DNA from: Hallerella sp963629575
GTDB taxonomy: Bacteria; Fibrobacterota; Fibrobacteria; Fibrobacterales; Fibrobacteraceae
NCBI GenBank assembly: GCA_963629575.1
Contig: CAVGIM010000011.1
Coordinates: 1-59,841 of the forward strand
Direction: 5' to 3'
DNA: 59,841 bases
The position numbers and the translations under genes are program-made. Below the pieces are notes generated by a model. The model was not told the DNA's origin, did no database searches, and saw only the letters and a list, made by a program, of their open reading frames with translations. This document shows, one piece after another, positions 33,641-41,101 of the stretch. Position 1 is the first letter of the stretch. Every line of letters starts with the position of its first letter.

Positions 33641-35176
33641 ATGTATAAGTGGATTTGGAATTTTTTGAGAATCACGGGAAATCCCGAGCGCATCAGGGAA
33701 CTCAAAGAGCGGGCGAACCTGGACGGGCGCGTCTTCAATTTCGAGGCGTTTGTACCTGTCGATAGAAGCGATCCGCAGTATCAAACGAAAAAAGGCGCAG
33801 AGGAGTTTGACTTGGAACGTTGGCAGAATGACCACTGGGGGACGGAACAGAATGCGAAAGACGCAAGGATCAAGGAAGAAGAATCCGATTCGATATTCTA
33901 TATGTTCAAGAGTGCCGTGACGATTGTTCTTGGCTATCGCGTTTATGCAAAGCACAAAAATTGCCAGAATAGTCCCGCAAAGGTCGCTCGCGCGCTAAAA
34001 AAACTTTATCCCGATTTGGATATCGACTGGAGCTGCCAGGGACCTCGGGAATGGTCAAATCTCGATATCGAGTTCGATTGCTATGACGAAAACGGTGGCT
34101 TGTTGAGCACATGGGAAGACCCGCGGCTGGAGTTTCGAAACTCGGTTACGATGGACAGAGAAAATGCCGAAAAGTTCAAGAAACTCTACGATAAAGACGA
34201 TGAATGGAAGTGGTTTTCCCTGTCGATGATAATTCCCGAGCCTGACAATGATGCGGAGGAATGGATGGATTTCTCTAGGCAGCAGAGACGTAGCTATCTA
34301 TCGCGGGAACATATTGGAAAAAAGAATGAATATCCCGTATATGATATTGGACCAGCCCTTGCCGCGTGGCGGTATGAAAACTGGGGAACTCCTAGCGAAG
34401 CCATGTATGCCGTGTATGCCGAGTATGATGAGAATGAGGATTGTGATGATGATCTTGATGATTATGATCTTTGGCTTTTACTCCAACAACGCTCATTGGA
34501 TGGGCAGTTGCGGCATAAGATGTTTTTTTATACGCTCTCTTTTCCGCCGTTAAAAATATACCGGAAAATGGCGGCGGACGGTCTCGTGTTTAAAGCCAAG
34601 TGGAAATCCGATGCCTATGGTGACTGGGCGCATGGCGAAGGACAGGTTGTCGATGGCTGTTTTTTGTATGAAGTGGGACCGATAACCGGTTCCGAAAAAT
34701 GGTTGATAAAGAAAAAGGACGTGTTCAGGTTAAGAAATGAAGATTCTTGTTGTTGTTGCGACAAAGTAAGAATCATCGTAAAAAACAGAAAACACCTGGA
34801 CCAGTTGCTTGAATGCGTAAAGGATAAAATTAGAAAAATTTTCGGTTCGCTAGATAAGCAGGGTTATTATGGTTTATTTGAAATCGAACGAAAAGACTTT
34901 TCCATTGAAGAGAAGGATGAAGTGAAAAAGTTTAAATTGAACAAGCCTTTTGACCTGAACTTTCTGGATGTGTCCCGGGTGACGGACATGAGCGGCCTTT
35001 TTAATGAGTGGAGTAGGGGGCTGAGTAGGGGTTCTAATAAAATCGACTTCAAGCTCGATATCAGCCAATGGGACGTTTCGAACGTGACAAAGATGGCGAG
35101 CATGTTCGACGATTGCGACAATGTGGACTTTGGCGACCTGAGCAAGTGGGATCGCTCGAAGGTAACGGACTGCTAG
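33641..35176 (+). CDS. Api92/YubB-like duplicated protein with DUF285 tail, array 1
   Basis: A 511-residue protein, no signal peptide. Residues about 1-160 and 165-360 look like two copies of an Api92/YubB-like ferredoxin-fold module. Copy 1 has WNFLRITGNPERIRELKE, FNFEAFVP, WGTEQNA and ENGGLLSTW; copy 2 has FSLSMIIPEPD, AWRYENWGTPSEAM and GEGQVVDG. The family is known mainly from plasmids and phages and has no assigned biochemical role. The tail (about 390-511) has the header VRIIVKNRKHLDQLL, DLNFLDVSRVTDMSGLF and the DUF285 end DISQWDVSNVTKM...FGDLSKWDRSKVTDC, finishing on Cys. GAAGGAG precedes the ATG at 33641. Two similar genes follow in tandem. Confidence 0.8.
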   Translation: MYKWIWNFLRITGNPERIRELKERANLDGRVFNFEAFVPVDRSDPQYQTKKGAEEFDLERWQNDHWGTEQNAKDARIKEEESDSIFYMFKSAVTIVLGYRVYAKHKNCQNSPAKVARALKKLYPDLDIDWSCQGPREWSNLDIEFDCYDENGGLLSTWEDPRLEFRNSVTMDRENAEKFKKLYDKDDEWKWFSLSMIIPEPDNDAEEWMDFSRQQRRSYLSREHIGKKNEYPVYDIGPALAAWRYENWGTPSEAMYAVYAEYDENEDCDDDLDDYDLWLLLQQRSLDGQLRHKMFFYTLSFPPLKIYRKMAADGLVFKAKWKSDAYGDWAHGEGQVVDGCFLYEVGPITGSEKWLIKKKDVFRLRNEDSCCCCDKVRIIVKNRKHLDQLLECVKDKIRKIFGSLDKQGYYGLFEIERKDFSIEEKDEVKKFKLNKPFDLNFLDVSRVTDMSGLFNEWSRGLSRGSNKIDFKLDISQWDVSNVTKMASMFDDCDNVDFGDLSKWDRSKVTDC

Positions 35177-35219
35177 GCGCAGCCGGTTTCGCGGTAAAAT
35201 TTTTTGAGGAGATTGGAAA

Positions 35220-36779
35220 ATGATAAAAAACAAAAGAGACTGGATTTTTATCGGTGAAAAAAACGATTCGTTTGATCTGCTTTGGAATTTCTTGAGAATT
35301 TCGGGAAAGCCCGAACGGGTTAAGGAAGTTAAAGAGAAGGCGAATCTTGATGGTCTCGTCTTCAATTTCGAGGCCTTTGTTCCCATCGATGATAAGGACC
35401 CGGAATACCAAACCAAGGAAGACGGCGTCGAAAAGTTTAATTCGAAAAAGTGGCTGCGCGACCATTGGGGAACGATATCGAACGCGGTGGATGGGGCTAT
35501 TCAAGATGAAGCTCCCGGTTCGCTATTTTATAGGTTTAAGACGGCAAGGGAATACTATAATGGAGGAGAATACTATAATGAAGGAGAATACCGTAATGAA
35601 GGAGAATGCTATAATAAAGGAAAATGTCCTGCAATGGTAGCTCGAGCGCTAAGGCAACTTTATCCCGATCTGGCAATTACTTGGGAATGCAGCGGCTCTA
35701 GGGCGTATTCAAATGACGATATAAAATTTGATTATTATGACGAAAACGGAGGCTTGTTAAAAACATTGAAAGATCCGAGAGGGGGGATCTTTAACCTCCT
35801 GCTGATGGACGCAGAGAATATCGAAAAGTTCAGGAAACTCTACTGCAAAGGCGAAGACGATTTGTTTTCCTTCTCGATGATAATCCCCGAACCCGATAAC
35901 GAATCGGAGGAATGGACGGATTACAGTTCGCAAGATACTACGATGCGCGATTTCGACTCGGAATGGAGCGGAGAACATAATGGGTTTTATTCCAGAGATG
36001 CGATTGGCCCGGCTCTTGCCGCTTGGCGATATGAAAACTGGGGGACTCCTAGCGAAGCCTTATATGAGGATGATGCTTTTTTAAGCTATAACTGTATTGG
36101 ACGAGCTTCGGGAGACTATTTAGAAGAAATGGTAAAAGAAGGAATTCGCTTTTCTTCATTGTCTTTTCCGCCGTTCAAGATATACCGGAAGATGGCGGCG
36201 GACGGTCTCGTGTTTAAAGTCAAGTGCTCGAGAGGTGAAGGGCAAGTTGTCGATGGCCATTTCCGGTATGAAACGGGTTCGATAACCATTGCCGAACGAA
36301 AGTTGATAGAGGAAAAGGATGTGTTCCGATTGAGCGACAAGGATTCGTATAACGGAGAACAAATTATCGTCCGAAACAGAAAACACCTGAAGCAGCTGCT
36401 GGAATGCGTAAAGGGTAAAATCGTACAAATTTTGTGTTCGCTAATGGAAAATAAGGCGGTTTTTGGCTTAATCCCCGATGACCTTTCCCGCACAGGAGAA
36501 AAACGGTGCCAATTGGACAAGCCTTTTGACCTGAGCTTTTTGGACGTGTCCCGGGTGACAGACATGAGCGGTCTTTTCGAAGGGTTTGAAATTTCTTTCT
36601 TCCACTATAAACCCGATGTTAACAATAGGCGCTTCAAGTATCGTTGTCAAATCAAGCTCGACATCGGCCAGTGGGACGTTTCGAGAGTGACGAATATGGC
36701 GCATATGTTCGATGGCTGCGAAAACGTGGACTTTGGTAACCTGAGCGGGTGGAACCGCTCGAAAGGGAGGGACTGCTGA
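35220..36779 (+). CDS. Api92/YubB-like duplicated protein with DUF285 tail, array 2
   Basis: A 519-residue paralog of the preceding gene: WNFLRISGKPERVKEVKE, FNFEAFVPIDD, HWGTISNA, then AWRYENWGTPSEALYE, and the tail QIIVRNRKHLKQLL, DLSFLDVSRVTDMSGLF. It ends NLSGWNRSKGRDC, so the final Cys is kept while KVTDC has become KGRDC. Between the two halves an 18-base tandem repeat (35550-35621) encodes EYYNGG-type units that neighbours lack. GAGGAG lies eight bases before the ATG. The next gene starts two bases after the stop. Function unknown; a binding role is inferred from DUF285. Confidence 0.8.
   Translation: MIKNKRDWIFIGEKNDSFDLLWNFLRISGKPERVKEVKEKANLDGLVFNFEAFVPIDDKDPEYQTKEDGVEKFNSKKWLRDHWGTISNAVDGAIQDEAPGSLFYRFKTAREYYNGGEYYNEGEYRNEGECYNKGKCPAMVARALRQLYPDLAITWECSGSRAYSNDDIKFDYYDENGGLLKTLKDPRGGIFNLLLMDAENIEKFRKLYCKGEDDLFSFSMIIPEPDNESEEWTDYSSQDTTMRDFDSEWSGEHNGFYSRDAIGPALAAWRYENWGTPSEALYEDDAFLSYNCIGRASGDYLEEMVKEGIRFSSLSFPPFKIYRKMAADGLVFKVKCSRGEGQVVDGHFRYETGSITIAERKLIEEKDVFRLSDKDSYNGEQIIVRNRKHLKQLLECVKGKIVQILCSLMENKAVFGLIPDDLSRTGEKRCQLDKPFDLSFLDVSRVTDMSGLFEGFEISFFHYKPDVNNRRFKYRCQIKLDIGQWDVSRVTNMAHMFDGCENVDFGNLSGWNRSKGRDC
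35550..35621 (+). repeat. Four 18-bp tandem repeats inside array gene 2
   Basis: Four units of 18 bases, e.g. GAATACTATAATGAAGGA, encode EYYNGG, EYYNEG, EYRNEG and ECYNKG in the loop joining the two Api92-like halves. Unit length is a multiple of three, so copy changes would keep the frame. Paralogs on both sides lack it. Confidence 0.9.
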
Positions 36780-36781
36780 GT

Positions 36782-38278
36782 ATGGATTATCTTTCTATAG
36801 ATAAAAAAAGAGTCGCTGCGCTAAAAGCTCGTGCTTTGGCCAGGATAGCCGAGGCTAAGTGGATTTGGAACTTTTTGAGAGTTTCGGGAAATCCCGAGCG
36901 TATCAAGGAACTTAAAGAGCGGGCGAACCTGAATGGGCGCGTCTTCGATTTCGAAGCGTTTGTTCCCATGGAAGGCAAAGATTTTTTGGAATATCCGGGT
37001 GGCAGGTCTGGCTGGATGCTGAAACACTGGGGAACGGAACAGAATGCGAGAAGCGGAATCATCAAGGAAGATGAACCCGACTCGATACTCTATGCGTTCA
37101 AGACGATAGGCGATAGTCCGAAGGTTCTTGGCGCATTGAAAGTCTTCTATCCCGATTTAGAAATCGAAAAGAGGTATGGCTGTTACCCGGTAAAGGTTGC
37201 CCAAAGGTTAAAAGCACTTTATCCCGATTTGGATATCGACTGGAGCTGCCAACCTACCATCAAGAATGGCGGCGAGCCTTGTATTAATGAAGACGACATT
37301 GCGTTGGAAGAATATGATTGGCATGGAGGCTTGAAAAACCATGATTTTGAAAATTTCATTACCATGGATGATGAGAATATCAGGAAGTTCAAGAATCTTT
37401 ACGGGAAAAGCGGCTTTTCTCTTTCGATGATAATCCCCGAGCCCCCGGAAAAAAAGATACTGGAAAACAGGATTGACAGGACAAGCCAAAATTATTTCGA
37501 AAAAAGTTATCGTGGAGAACCCGGAAGATATCTTGCCGAATGGCGCTATGAAAATTGGGGAACGCCTGCCGATGCGTTCTTTTCTGGCGACAAGCAGGAT
37601 GCGGAAGGCGTGCTGGGCGGAAAATTCAGCTTTCGGACGAGCGCTCTTCCTCCTTTCCAAATATACCGGAAAATGGCGGCAGATGGTCTTGTATTTAAAA
37701 TTGCGTGGAAATCCGAAGCCCGTAGCCGATGGGCTAATGGCAGCGGGCAAGTTGTCGATGGGCGCTTTCGATATAAAAAAGCCATGACGATGGGTAAAGA
37801 AAAAAGGACAGTAGAGGAAAAGGTCGAGGAGCTGTTTCGTAGGATTCCGCGTGAAAAGCCGTCGCTTATCGTCCGGAACCGTGAACATCTGGACGAATTA
37901 ATCGCCTATTTGCAGCGACAAATCAAGCAAGGGATAGATTCCTTTCTTTGGGACTGGGAGAATCATCAAGAGATTTCGAAAAAAGCCCGTGATGAAATAT
38001 TCGGTTTTGACATCTCCTATGTAGAGGAAAATGTGTTTAAATGGAACAAGACGCTGGACCTGAACTTTCTGGACGTGTCCCGGGTGACGGATATGAGTTA
38101 TCTTTTCAAGGGCTTTGACTGCCTGGTTGACCATAATTGGCGGTGCCAAATCAAGCTCGACATCGGCCGGTGGGACGTATCGAACGTGACAAAGATGGCG
38201 CACATGTTCGACGGCTGCGAAAACGTGGATTTCGGTGACTTGAGCCATTGGGACCGCTCGAAGGTGACGGACTGCTAG
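36782..38278 (+). CDS. Api92/YubB-like duplicated protein with DUF285 tail, array 3
   Basis: A 498-residue paralog. It starts with a 25-residue basic helix absent from array gene 1 (MDYLSIDKKRVAALKARALA), then WNFLRVSGNPERIKELKERA, FDFEAFVPMEG, HWGTEQNA, and in the second half EWRYENWGTPADAFF and GSGQVVDGRF. An extra copy of a YPDLEIE-type strand sits between them (YPDLEIEKR and YPDLDIDWS). The tail has LIVRNREHLDELIAYL, DLNFLDVSRVTDMSYLF and ends FGDLSHWDRSKVTDC. The ATG lies two bases after the previous stop, indicating coupled translation. Function unknown. Confidence 0.8.
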   Translation: MDYLSIDKKRVAALKARALARIAEAKWIWNFLRVSGNPERIKELKERANLNGRVFDFEAFVPMEGKDFLEYPGGRSGWMLKHWGTEQNARSGIIKEDEPDSILYAFKTIGDSPKVLGALKVFYPDLEIEKRYGCYPVKVAQRLKALYPDLDIDWSCQPTIKNGGEPCINEDDIALEEYDWHGGLKNHDFENFITMDDENIRKFKNLYGKSGFSLSMIIPEPPEKKILENRIDRTSQNYFEKSYRGEPGRYLAEWRYENWGTPADAFFSGDKQDAEGVLGGKFSFRTSALPPFQIYRKMAADGLVFKIAWKSEARSRWANGSGQVVDGRFRYKKAMTMGKEKRTVEEKVEELFRRIPREKPSLIVRNREHLDELIAYLQRQIKQGIDSFLWDWENHQEISKKARDEIFGFDISYVEENVFKWNKTLDLNFLDVSRVTDMSYLFKGFDCLVDHNWRCQIKLDIGRWDVSNVTKMAHMFDGCENVDFGDLSHWDRSKVTDC

Positions 38279-38320
38279 GTGCCACAGGCTTGGGGATAAA
38301 CTTTTTCAGGAGACTAGAAG

Positions 38321-38797
38321 ATGGGTAAAGCAAAACTGCTCTTGTCGGAGCGTCGAATCATTGAATGCGCCGTTGCCGGCTTGGATGAAGAAGGGTACTA
38401 TCCTGAAAATGGAAACGAATCGGTAAAAACGATTGCCGTTCGAAATCGAAAACATCTGGACGCATTGCTAAAATGTGTACAAGAGGCTGCCTGCGAGGCG
38501 GCTTGCCGGGTGAATCTCTGGGACATTTCCGGAATAAACGGCAACGTCGTCGATCTGGGAGTGACGATAGACCTGAACTTTTTGGACGTGTCGAACGTGA
38601 CGGACATGAGTTATCTTTTCAAGGGCTTTGACGTGTCGCCGAATCCCGAAGAAGGCTGGTTTTGCAAAATACATCTCGACATCGGCGGGTGGAACGTATC
38701 GAAGGTGACGAAAATGGCGCACATATTCGACGGCTGCGACCATGTGGACTTCGGCGACTTGAGCAAGTGGGAGCGCTCGAAGGTGACGGACTGCTAG
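38321..38797 (+). CDS. Short DUF285-tail protein, array 4
   Basis: A 158-residue protein equivalent to the C-terminal tail of array genes 1-3. After about 30 unrelated residues come the header TIAVRNRKHLDALL, a short block GINGNVVDLGVTI, DLNFLDVSNVTDMSYLFKGF and the final HLDIGGWNVSKVTKM...FGDLSKWERSKVTDC. The Api92-like part is absent, with no trace in the 42-base gap upstream. CAGGAG precedes the ATG by about ten bases. It is almost a duplicate of the next gene over the last about 90 residues, so recent tandem duplication is likely. No signal peptide. Confidence 0.78.
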   Translation: MGKAKLLLSERRIIECAVAGLDEEGYYPENGNESVKTIAVRNRKHLDALLKCVQEAACEAACRVNLWDISGINGNVVDLGVTIDLNFLDVSNVTDMSYLFKGFDVSPNPEEGWFCKIHLDIGGWNVSKVTKMAHIFDGCDHVDFGDLSKWERSKVTDC

Positions 38798-38832
38798 CCA
38801 AGCTGATGGAATAATTTTTTTAGGTGACTTGT

Positions 38833-39321
38833 ATGGGCAAATTGGAAATCACGGCGGAACTAACGACCAAGTTGGAACGGAGAATTGTCCAATACTCCTT
38901 GGATAACTTCGGCAGGGGGCGTATCCGGCATTTTGTTGAAAAGCTTGGCTTAAAAATCGCCGTACGGGACAGGGAACATCTGGACGCTTTGTTGGATCAT
39001 GTGCAGAAATTTGTCGCAGGCGAGACAGAATTCTTGACGCTCGGTAGTATTTCCGGAATAAACGGCAACGTCGTCGATCTGGGAGTGACGATAGACTTGA
39101 ACTTTTTGGACGTGTCGAACGTGACGGACATGAGTTATCTTTTCAAGGGCTTTGATGTATCGCCGAATCCCGAAGCGGGCTGGTTTTGCAAGGTCAGGCT
39201 CGACATCGGCCGGTGGGACGTATCGAACGTGACAAGGATGGCGAACATGTTCGAGGGCTGCGACCATGTGGACTTTGGCGATTTGAGCAAGTGGGACCGC
39301 TCGAGCGTGACGGACTGCTAG
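38833..39321 (+). CDS. Short DUF285-tail protein, array 5
   Basis: A 162-residue near-copy of array gene 4 from GINGNVVDLGVTI to the end (LDIGRWDVSNVTRM...FGDLSKWDRSSVTDC), while the first 60 residues differ (MGKLEITAELTTKLERRIVQ). The header reads IAVRDREHLDALLDHV. The pattern of divergent start and conserved end points to exchange of N-terminal segments between copies. The ATG at 38833 follows AGGTGA; an upstream in-frame GTG at 38824 adds only three residues. Function unknown. Confidence 0.78.
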   Translation: MGKLEITAELTTKLERRIVQYSLDNFGRGRIRHFVEKLGLKIAVRDREHLDALLDHVQKFVAGETEFLTLGSISGINGNVVDLGVTIDLNFLDVSNVTDMSYLFKGFDVSPNPEAGWFCKVRLDIGRWDVSNVTRMANMFEGCDHVDFGDLSKWDRSSVTDC

Positions 39322-39354
39322 GCGGTAGGGTAAGCTTTTTGTGGAGACTTGGAC

Positions 39355-39939
39355 ATGGGAGACTTGGAAACTGGATTTAAGCTTGTGCCCCTATCGGAAC
39401 GGCATATCGTCGAGTATGCTATTTTGAAAGATCTGGGTAGGAGCGAAGACGCGTGCCGGGATGCTAGAATCAAGCGAATGGCTACGCCGACGAGAGAACT
39501 ATTCGAAGAAATTCATTCGGTGGCTCTCGATTCCGTGCATCGAAAAAAACGCGACGCGAAAAAGACGATTGTCGTGCGGGACAGGAAACATCTGGACGCG
39601 TTGCTCGGCTACGTGCAAGTGTTCCTCAGGATCGAGATTGGGGGAATGCCTTGCCGCAGGATTATGGGAATCGATGGCAACGTCGTGGATCTCGACATCG
39701 AGATAAAGCTGAATTTTTTGGACGTGTCGAAAGTGACGGACATGAGCGGCCTTTTCAAGGATTTTGACGTATCGCCATGCCCAGAAAAAGGGTGGCATTG
39801 CAGGATTTGTCTGAATATCGACGGCTGGAATCTGCCGAACGAGACGAATATCGCGCACACGCTAGGCGGTAAATATGTGGAAATTGCTAGCTTGGACAAA
39901 TGGAAACGTGTTGAGGCTTCATGTTTGGAATCATCGTAA
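39355..39939 (+). CDS. Short DUF285-tail protein, array 6 (diverged end)
   Basis: A 194-residue relative with header TIVVRDRKHLDALLGYV and KLNFLDVSKVTDMSGLFKDF. The last repeat is degraded: the usual NVTKMAHMFDGC is NETNIAHTLGGK, and the strict VTDC ending is lost (ending CLESS). It extends 19 bases into the next gene. It may be drifting toward inactivity or have specialised. GTGGAGA lies about ten bases before the ATG. Confidence 0.72.
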   Translation: MGDLETGFKLVPLSERHIVEYAILKDLGRSEDACRDARIKRMATPTRELFEEIHSVALDSVHRKKRDAKKTIVVRDRKHLDALLGYVQVFLRIEIGGMPCRRIMGIDGNVVDLDIEIKLNFLDVSKVTDMSGLFKDFDVSPCPEKGWHCRICLNIDGWNLPNETNIAHTLGGKYVEIASLDKWKRVEASCLESS

Positions 39940-40544
39940 TGCTACTCGTCGGCTGGGTAATCGTCGCCCTTCTTGTGCTGGTCGTCAAGATTGTGCTCGT
40001 CCTTTTGCCAATTGCCCTTGTCTTCGTGGCTATCTGCCTTCTCATTCTCTTTTGCGACGGCGGGCATGATATCGGAAGCTATATCGACAGCAACCAAAAG
40101 CCGAAGACCGAAAAGATCGAGAGGCGCATCGTCAAGTATCGCGATCCGGTCCAGCGTGACTTTCACGAAGAGGCGGTTTCCCTGATCCGCCAAAAGCCGG
40201 GAGTGAACCTTTCCTCGGTCCGTCCGGAAATCGATTCCGCCATTTTGGTGGTGGCGTGGGTCTATCGCCTATTTGCCGAAGACGACGACTTCATGCCCAT
40301 CATCACGAGCGCGGACGACTACGAAGGCCATGCACTAGGATCGGCGCATTACGCAGGTGCAGCCATCGACTTCCGCATCAAGGACATGGGAACTCTGGAC
40401 GACCGCCGGGAGCTGGCCCAAAAGGTTCGCGACGAGCTGGGCGAGCGTTTTTTCGTCCTTCACGAAGATATCGGGCGGAGCAACGAACACTTGCACATCC
40501 AGCTGAAGAACGGCCTATATGACCGTGACGTCGTCTGGAAATAA
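39921..40544 (+). CDS. Membrane-anchored M15-like peptidase
   Basis: A 207-residue protein with a very hydrophobic N-terminus (residues 1-44, probably one or two membrane helices) and a C-terminal metallopeptidase domain. Zinc-site residues of the M15/VanY-type fold are visible: H143 and D150 in SAHYAGAAIDFRIKD and H190 or H192 in EHLHIQL. Such enzymes cut D-Ala-containing or other peptidoglycan crosslinks, so a wall-remodelling or lytic role at the membrane outer face is likely. The ATG overlaps the end of array gene 6. A homologous gene beside a repeat array of this kind is not one I know of. Confidence 0.78.
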   Translation: MFGIIVMLLVGWVIVALLVLVVKIVLVLLPIALVFVAICLLILFCDGGHDIGSYIDSNQKPKTEKIERRIVKYRDPVQRDFHEEAVSLIRQKPGVNLSSVRPEIDSAILVVAWVYRLFAEDDDFMPIITSADDYEGHALGSAHYAGAAIDFRIKDMGTLDDRRELAQKVRDELGERFFVLHEDIGRSNEHLHIQLKNGLYDRDVVWK

Positions 40545-40560
40545 TTTTATGGAGAAATCG

Positions 40561-40956
40561 ATGAAAAAAATTCTTGCCTTTCTGTTCGCCTTGGTCGCTA
40601 CGCCGTTTGCCGACGATATGTGCACGGGGGTTCGCAACCAGTTGCTGTTCACGATTCCGTTCCAGGAGACTACTTCGTGTCACGTGATTGGGGCCGTTCC
40701 GTATCGTGGGCTCATGGGATTTTTCTTTGAAATGATTGACGGATCCAAAATGGCAACCATCTATGAAGAAGGATTCGAAGATGAGGGGACGATAGTCGAT
40801 GACGAATACTCTCTAAAATTTATCAGGTGTATCGAGGACGACGGCAAGTTTTCCCGGCAATACATGACTTCCCGGCAGATTGTCGATAAACTGCTGCGCT
40901 CTACGGTTTGTAGCGATTCCTACCGTTTTTCTGTCGTTCCGTTGGCGGGGGAGTGA
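40561..40956 (+). CDS. Small secreted protein, right-border paralog
   Basis: A 131-residue exported protein: signal peptide MKKILAFLFALVATPFADD, four Cys in the mature part, and YMTSRQIVDKLLRSTVC near the end, matching YTHMTSEQIVAKMLSYKSC of the protein at 33194-33613. GGAG precedes the ATG at 40561 by about eight bases; an in-frame ATG at 40549 would place charged residues ahead of the signal. Family unknown. It is the last gene of the island; 145 bases without a gene separate it from pyruvate kinase. Confidence 0.75.
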   Translation: MKKILAFLFALVATPFADDMCTGVRNQLLFTIPFQETTSCHVIGAVPYRGLMGFFFEMIDGSKMATIYEEGFEDEGTIVDDEYSLKFIRCIEDDGKFSRQYMTSRQIVDKLLRSTVCSDSYRFSVVPLAGE

Positions 40957-41101
40957 GTTCTGGCTAGATACAGCCACGGTTTCTGTCCGTGCCTACAAAA
41001 TTGTTAAAAATGAAAATGCCTGGCACAAAAATGTTTTTGAAAAGAGACGCTCTCCATTGGATTTGAACGTCTTTTTTTTTATCGTTTGCGCAGGAGACTT
41101 T

